Shown: positions 60,263-64,000 of the stretch, piece by piece | Position numbering within the stretch: the first letter of the stretch is position 1 | How the letters are laid out: the number at the start of each line of letters is the position of its first letter | Source of the DNA: Spinellus fusiger | Lineage: Eukaryota > Mucoromycota > Mucoromycetes > Mucorales > Phycomycetaceae | NCBI GenBank assembly: GCA_025094145.1 | Contig: JALLLS010000015.1 | Span: forward strand, 434,001-498,000 | Direction: 5' to 3' | Length of the DNA stretch: 64,000 nucleotides | Position numbers and translations under genes: made by a program | The notes under the pieces: generated by a model | Database searches by the model: none | The model's input: the letters and a program-made list of their open reading frames with translations, nothing else | What the model was told of the DNA's origin: nothing

Positions 60263-60281
60263 ACTGTAGTGTGTTTGTCTT

Positions 60282-61890
60282 GATCGACAGGTAGTCTTCT
60301 TTCTACAAGCCTTTGGTGAACTCCAGTACCAAGCACATTTTCAGTAGTGGTAATTTTCTCAGTGGGTGAAATGAACATTAATTAACGAGATGAATAGATA
60401 GTCCTATTGGAAGAAGAGACAGGAAAATAGAATCGATCTTTTGACTTTGACACCAAATCATATGAATCTATTACTCATTGTCCCAGGTATAGGTATAGTA
60501 GCAAAGGTGCTTATTTTGACTTGGTATTAATATTCTTTGGAATAAGAAAATAGGTTCCAACAAAATATGGTCAACGCTATAGGTCTGTAGGATGTCTTAC
60601 TAATGTTTCTGTGACTGTAGGGTGTGAAGCATAGGAATGGTAAAATGACCTTGTTTAAGTATACTTGTAGGACTTTGTAAAGATTGAGGTGGGGTGTCGA
60701 GATAAAGATATACACTCTTTATGTTGAAAGAGTAAAGTGTTTATTTTATTTACTTTAGCAAAAAAAAGATGAGAACAATAAAGATTTATTATTCGATTCT
60801 TCCAATATATATATGAATTAACATATGCATAGTGCTTAAGATAAAGGATTAAACTAAAATCAATAAAAAGTGGTGGCAATGGATTTGAGAGATGTGGAAG
60901 TGGAGATCAGTAACTATAACAATGAATAGCTTGTAGTCTTCATGACATACTATTAATATTAAGAGTAAATCTCGCTTAAACCTAGCAGAGATTAGAGCAA
61001 TCAGGTTGTGGTTTGAAGAGAGAAAATTCCTCATCACCACGCTTGCTATAAGGCACTTCTTCATCATCAATTCTGATGGTCATCGTCTCTATAGAAGAAC
61101 ACGCAACAAAGAATCCGAGAACAGCAGAGATAAAGAGTAAAGACAAAAACCATCAAATTTTTTCTTTAATTTATAATATATGTATAATATGAATACAAAT
61201 GAGTACTTTTTCTTTTACTCGAAAATGAACTCGTGTTTATTGAAAAGGTGAATGCTATAGTGAGTAAAACAAGATAATAGACGACTTCCCCCAGCAACTT
61301 CTTTAGTTAAGAAATTTACATAGAGAGAGTGGTTGTGAGGCGGGTCTGGCTTAGTTAGAGTTTGCTGAGTTGTTAAAATCAAGCTCGAGTATTCGATCAG
61401 AGTAGTACTCTTTTCTATAGGACTTTTTTTTTCTTTCTCTTTCTTTCTGTCCAAGTCTGATCTTTTGCTCTTGATAATTGATCTTTGTGGTTGATTGATG
61501 GTGTTGTTTCTTGTCAAGTGCCACAACTTATTATCAATGTATTACAATTGTGTTTCTGGTCTATGTTTGTAAAATAAGAATATAGAGTCTTATGAGATAA
61601 ACCCTATCGTTCATGTAGTTTAGCTTAGTCTCAATGAATATATATATAATTCCTATTAATTTGGAATAAGGCTTTTTATTATGTTTTTTTCCCAAAGATG
61701 TTTAATAATGACAAAGAATATACCAGCTGAGACACATATACTGCCATTGTGCAAGAGTCTATCCTAAACGACAGGTCAAATACTGACATTTGTCGTATAC
61801 TTAACATATCATATTTAATGATGAAGTATTCTTTTCACTAAGGCTTTTTTTCTTGGTTCAGAAAAATAGATAGAAATACAATAATAAAGG
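60282..61890. other. Spacer with an exon-like minus-strand block
   Basis: AT-rich. On the minus strand about 61155-61000 reads FLSLLFISAVLGFFVACSSI, a hydrophobic helix, followed by DDEEVPYSKRGDEEF and a stop, which resembles a C-terminal membrane exon. No start or upstream exon could be fixed, so it is noted here and not called as a gene. Confidence 0.35.
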
Positions 61891-62285
61891 GGAAATAGAT
61901 AGCCTTTAATCATCCTATTGAAGTGTCAGCTACAATTCAACTATTGATATGGTATTGTTGTTAATGGCTTGTTAGGTTCAAAGGTATTTTGGTTAGTTAA
62001 CGTACAATTCACACTTTTTTCTTTCTTTCTATTCAACTTGTTTGTTATTCTTTTATAATTTTACTCTACTCTAATGATGATTACAAATATAATAACTTGG
62101 AGGAAATAACTACTAGAAGGCATATAGACTGATGTAGGATATTACATTTTCATACTATCTTTAAAATATTTATCCACCGTATTCAAATACGCCGCAGCTT
62201 ATCCTAAATGTTTCATCCCAGACGAGTCATTGTGTGAATGTTTCTTACAATTCTCTAACTGCTAATTTCTCAATTTCTTTTTAAT
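61891..62285. repeat. Dispersed repeat, copy 2
   Basis: Diverged direct copy of 36968-37335, beginning with the same 20 bases (GGAAATAGATAGCCTTTAAT) and sharing GTCAGCTACAATTCAACTAT and GTTAGTTAACGTACAATTCA. It carries an extra block of about 30 bp after ATATGGTAT. No coding capacity. Confidence 0.65.
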
Positions 62286-63152
62286 CAGAAGATAAAGCTA
62301 TTTGTGATTAAAGTGTAAAAGTCAAAATACCATATGTTAAAATATCAATCTTATTTTTATTGAATGTTGTATATTTCTCTCCAAGGAATTCATAGAGTTA
62401 TGACACTATTTGGATAATGTAAAAATTCAAATAAGCGTTTAAAAATAGTGGCTAATTATTATTTCAATTTGCCCATTATTCAGATAAAAAGTCGTGTCTA
62501 TTACACTGGGAATTGAAAAATAAAAAGCATCTTACTATAGAAAAATAGTAAAACTAATAAATAGGAAGGATCCTCTACCTTGTGTAAGAAATATCTATGT
62601 TGTTTAAGAGTAGAAGCTTATTTATTTGAAGCTACAGCAGTGTCTTTAATGAAATAAAGTAGAGTGTATAGCTTAACAAGTAAATAAAATGAAAAAAATC
62701 GACTTGTACATGAGAAAATTAAAAATTAGATTGTTTTTTCCCCCTTTCAAATACATTTAAATAGCTTTCTAAGACTAAGAAAATATAAATATCTTTCTTC
62801 TTCATACTAACTATACCTAATGTTCATTCAAAGAATGAAAAGTATAGTGTCTTTTGTAAGAATTCCAGTGTACCCTCTTCAGCACTCACTGCCTTGTCAT
62901 CATCAGTACCTCTTTGAGAGAAAATAAGAAGAACATAAGAGATACGTTTATTAACTATCTTCTATCTTCTTTCTCACTAAAGAATCCTTCTTGTGAAAGA
63001 AGAAAGAAAAAAGCGCAAAACTATCCCTGCAACATTACTTACTATGTGTGACTACTTAATGTGACGATGAATGTAGAAAAATATAAAATTCCTGTAGCTT
63101 TGCTTTGAATAGATGCAAACCCTCTTTCTTGAAGAATAATTTAAACAAAAAC
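62286..63152. other. Spacer and promoter of the La gene
   Basis: AT-rich with many short poly-A and poly-T runs. No gene seen. Confidence 0.45.
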
Positions 63153-64000
63153 ATGAGTGATACTGTAGCTGCCACCAGAGAACAGATAAATGCCAAGATC
63201 CGCAAGCAGTTCAATTTCTACTTTGGCGACTCAAACCTTCCTTATGACAAGTATCTCTGGAATTTGACCAACAACACTGGTGTAGCATGTAAGTTTTAAT
63301 TCAGTTTGTAAAATATCAACCGACAAATAAACAAAACAAAATACTTATGGGGGATAATACTATAGGGGTTCCTATCAAAACCATTGCCAGCTTCAAAAAG
63401 ATGAAAAGCATCTGTGAAGATTATGACCAGATTGTAGAAGCCTTGAAAGAAGTGCCTTCTGATTTGCTTGAAGTAGATGAAGCAGGCCAAAATATCAAAA
63501 GAAAGACCGTCCCAGTAGAGGCTGATCATATGTCTCGCTCAGTCTACGTTGTGAGTACATACTATTCAATCCATTCTGTAATGCTAATCTATACCTACCT
63601 ACAGAAAGGATTTCCTTTGGTGGATGCCGATGCTAGCAGTAACACTGAGAGCATCAACTTACTGACAGTACTTCACGACGAGATTGAAGAGCTGTTCCTT
63701 AGTGGAGGAGAAGTACTTGCTATCCGTCTGAAAAAGACTACAGAGAAGCAGCAGCGTTTCAAGGTAATCCCATACACTGGACAACAAGACATCATTAACA
63801 CACTCTTTGTTATTGTTCAAGGGCTCTGCCTATATTGAATTCGCATCAAGTGATATCATCAACTCAGTTGTCCAGAAGGAATGGGAGTTCAAGGGTGAGA
63901 AGCTCACTGTGATTAAGAAGTAACTATCTACTCTACAAACACCTGCATCTACTTACACGCACCCTTTTGTGTATAGATCCGAGTACCACGACTTAAAAAC
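63153..64000 (+). CDS. LHP1: La-type RNA-binding protein, N-terminal part (runs off the window)
   Basis: Exons 63153-63288, 63366-63550, 63605-63763, 63822-63919 and 63977 to the edge join in phase. The La motif covers residues 1-95: KIRKQFNFYFGDSNLPYDKY, then after the first intron WVPIKTIASFKKMKSICEDY, QIVEALKEVPSDLLEV and IKRKTVPVE. An RRM follows: SRSVYVKGFPLVDADASS (RNP2), ...EVLAIRLKKTTEKQQRFKGS, AYIEFASSDI (RNP1). La binds the UUU-OH 3' ends of new RNA polymerase III transcripts in the nucleus and protects them (family knowledge). The apparent TAA at 63921 is read as part of a GTAACT donor, because the acceptor TATAG at 63972-63976 continues KSEYHDLKN in phase, the way La proteins go on after the RRM. 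The C-terminus lies outside the window. Confidence 0.88.

Overview
The window is nuclear DNA of an early-diverging fungus, most likely Mucoromycota (Mucorales; Phycomyces-like genomes would fit). The evidence is an AT-rich sequence, many introns of about 40-100 nt with GTAAGT-type donors and CTAAC-like branch sites, gene families usual in fungi (FYV7, guanine deaminase, acyl-CoA oxidase, Msn2-type zinc finger, Ecl1), very many micro- and minisatellites, and several decayed Tc1/mariner elements. The species is an inference. Exon boundaries were worked out by hand from reading frame, splice signals and family similarity; no search or transcript data were available.

Layout. 0-9.6 kb: the last codons of a truncated gene, a doubtful Cys/His-rich gene, FYV7 (18S rRNA processing), guanine deaminase (+), and a convergent two-exon WD40/inositol 5-phosphatase gene (-). 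12.1-20.8 kb: a run of plus-strand genes: seven-exon acyl-CoA oxidase with an N-terminal PTS2-like signal, a beta-trefoil-like/CipC (DUF3759) protein, eleven-exon LMBD1-type lysosomal cobalamin exporter, and a probable small two-helix membrane protein not visible as a single ORF. 22.6-23.8 kb: an Msn2/4-type C2H2 regulator with a hairpin in its leader. 24-28 kb: AT-rich gene desert. 28-29.3 kb: Tc1 element A. 30.7-32.1 kb: bHLH factor. 35.5-36.3 kb: Pin1/Ess1 prolyl isomerase (-). 37.5-38.8 kb: Tc1 element B. 39.4-41.6 kb: SAM plus HMG-box regulator (-), with a hexanucleotide satellite at its stop codon. 42.2-44.9 kb: thirteen-exon DDX41/Abstrakt RNA helicase (-). 45.1-47.8 kb: Tc1 element C split by a 5'-truncated LINE with a 15-bp target-site duplication. 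50.8-51.2 kb: Ecl1-like lifespan/stress factor. 57.1-60.3 kb: Tc1 element D with a LINE fragment inserted four bases inside each of its two ends, giving a large inverted repeat. 63.2 kb to the edge: La (LHP1/SSB) RNA-binding protein, cut by the window end.

The genes do not form one pathway. They are housekeeping genes (RNA processing: FYV7, DDX41, La; metabolism: guanine deaminase, peroxisomal beta-oxidation, phosphoinositide and cobalamin handling) and regulators (C2H2, bHLH, SAM-HMG, Ecl1, Pin1) separated by repeat-rich spacers. The most unusual structure is the double LINE insertion at both termini of Tc1 element D.
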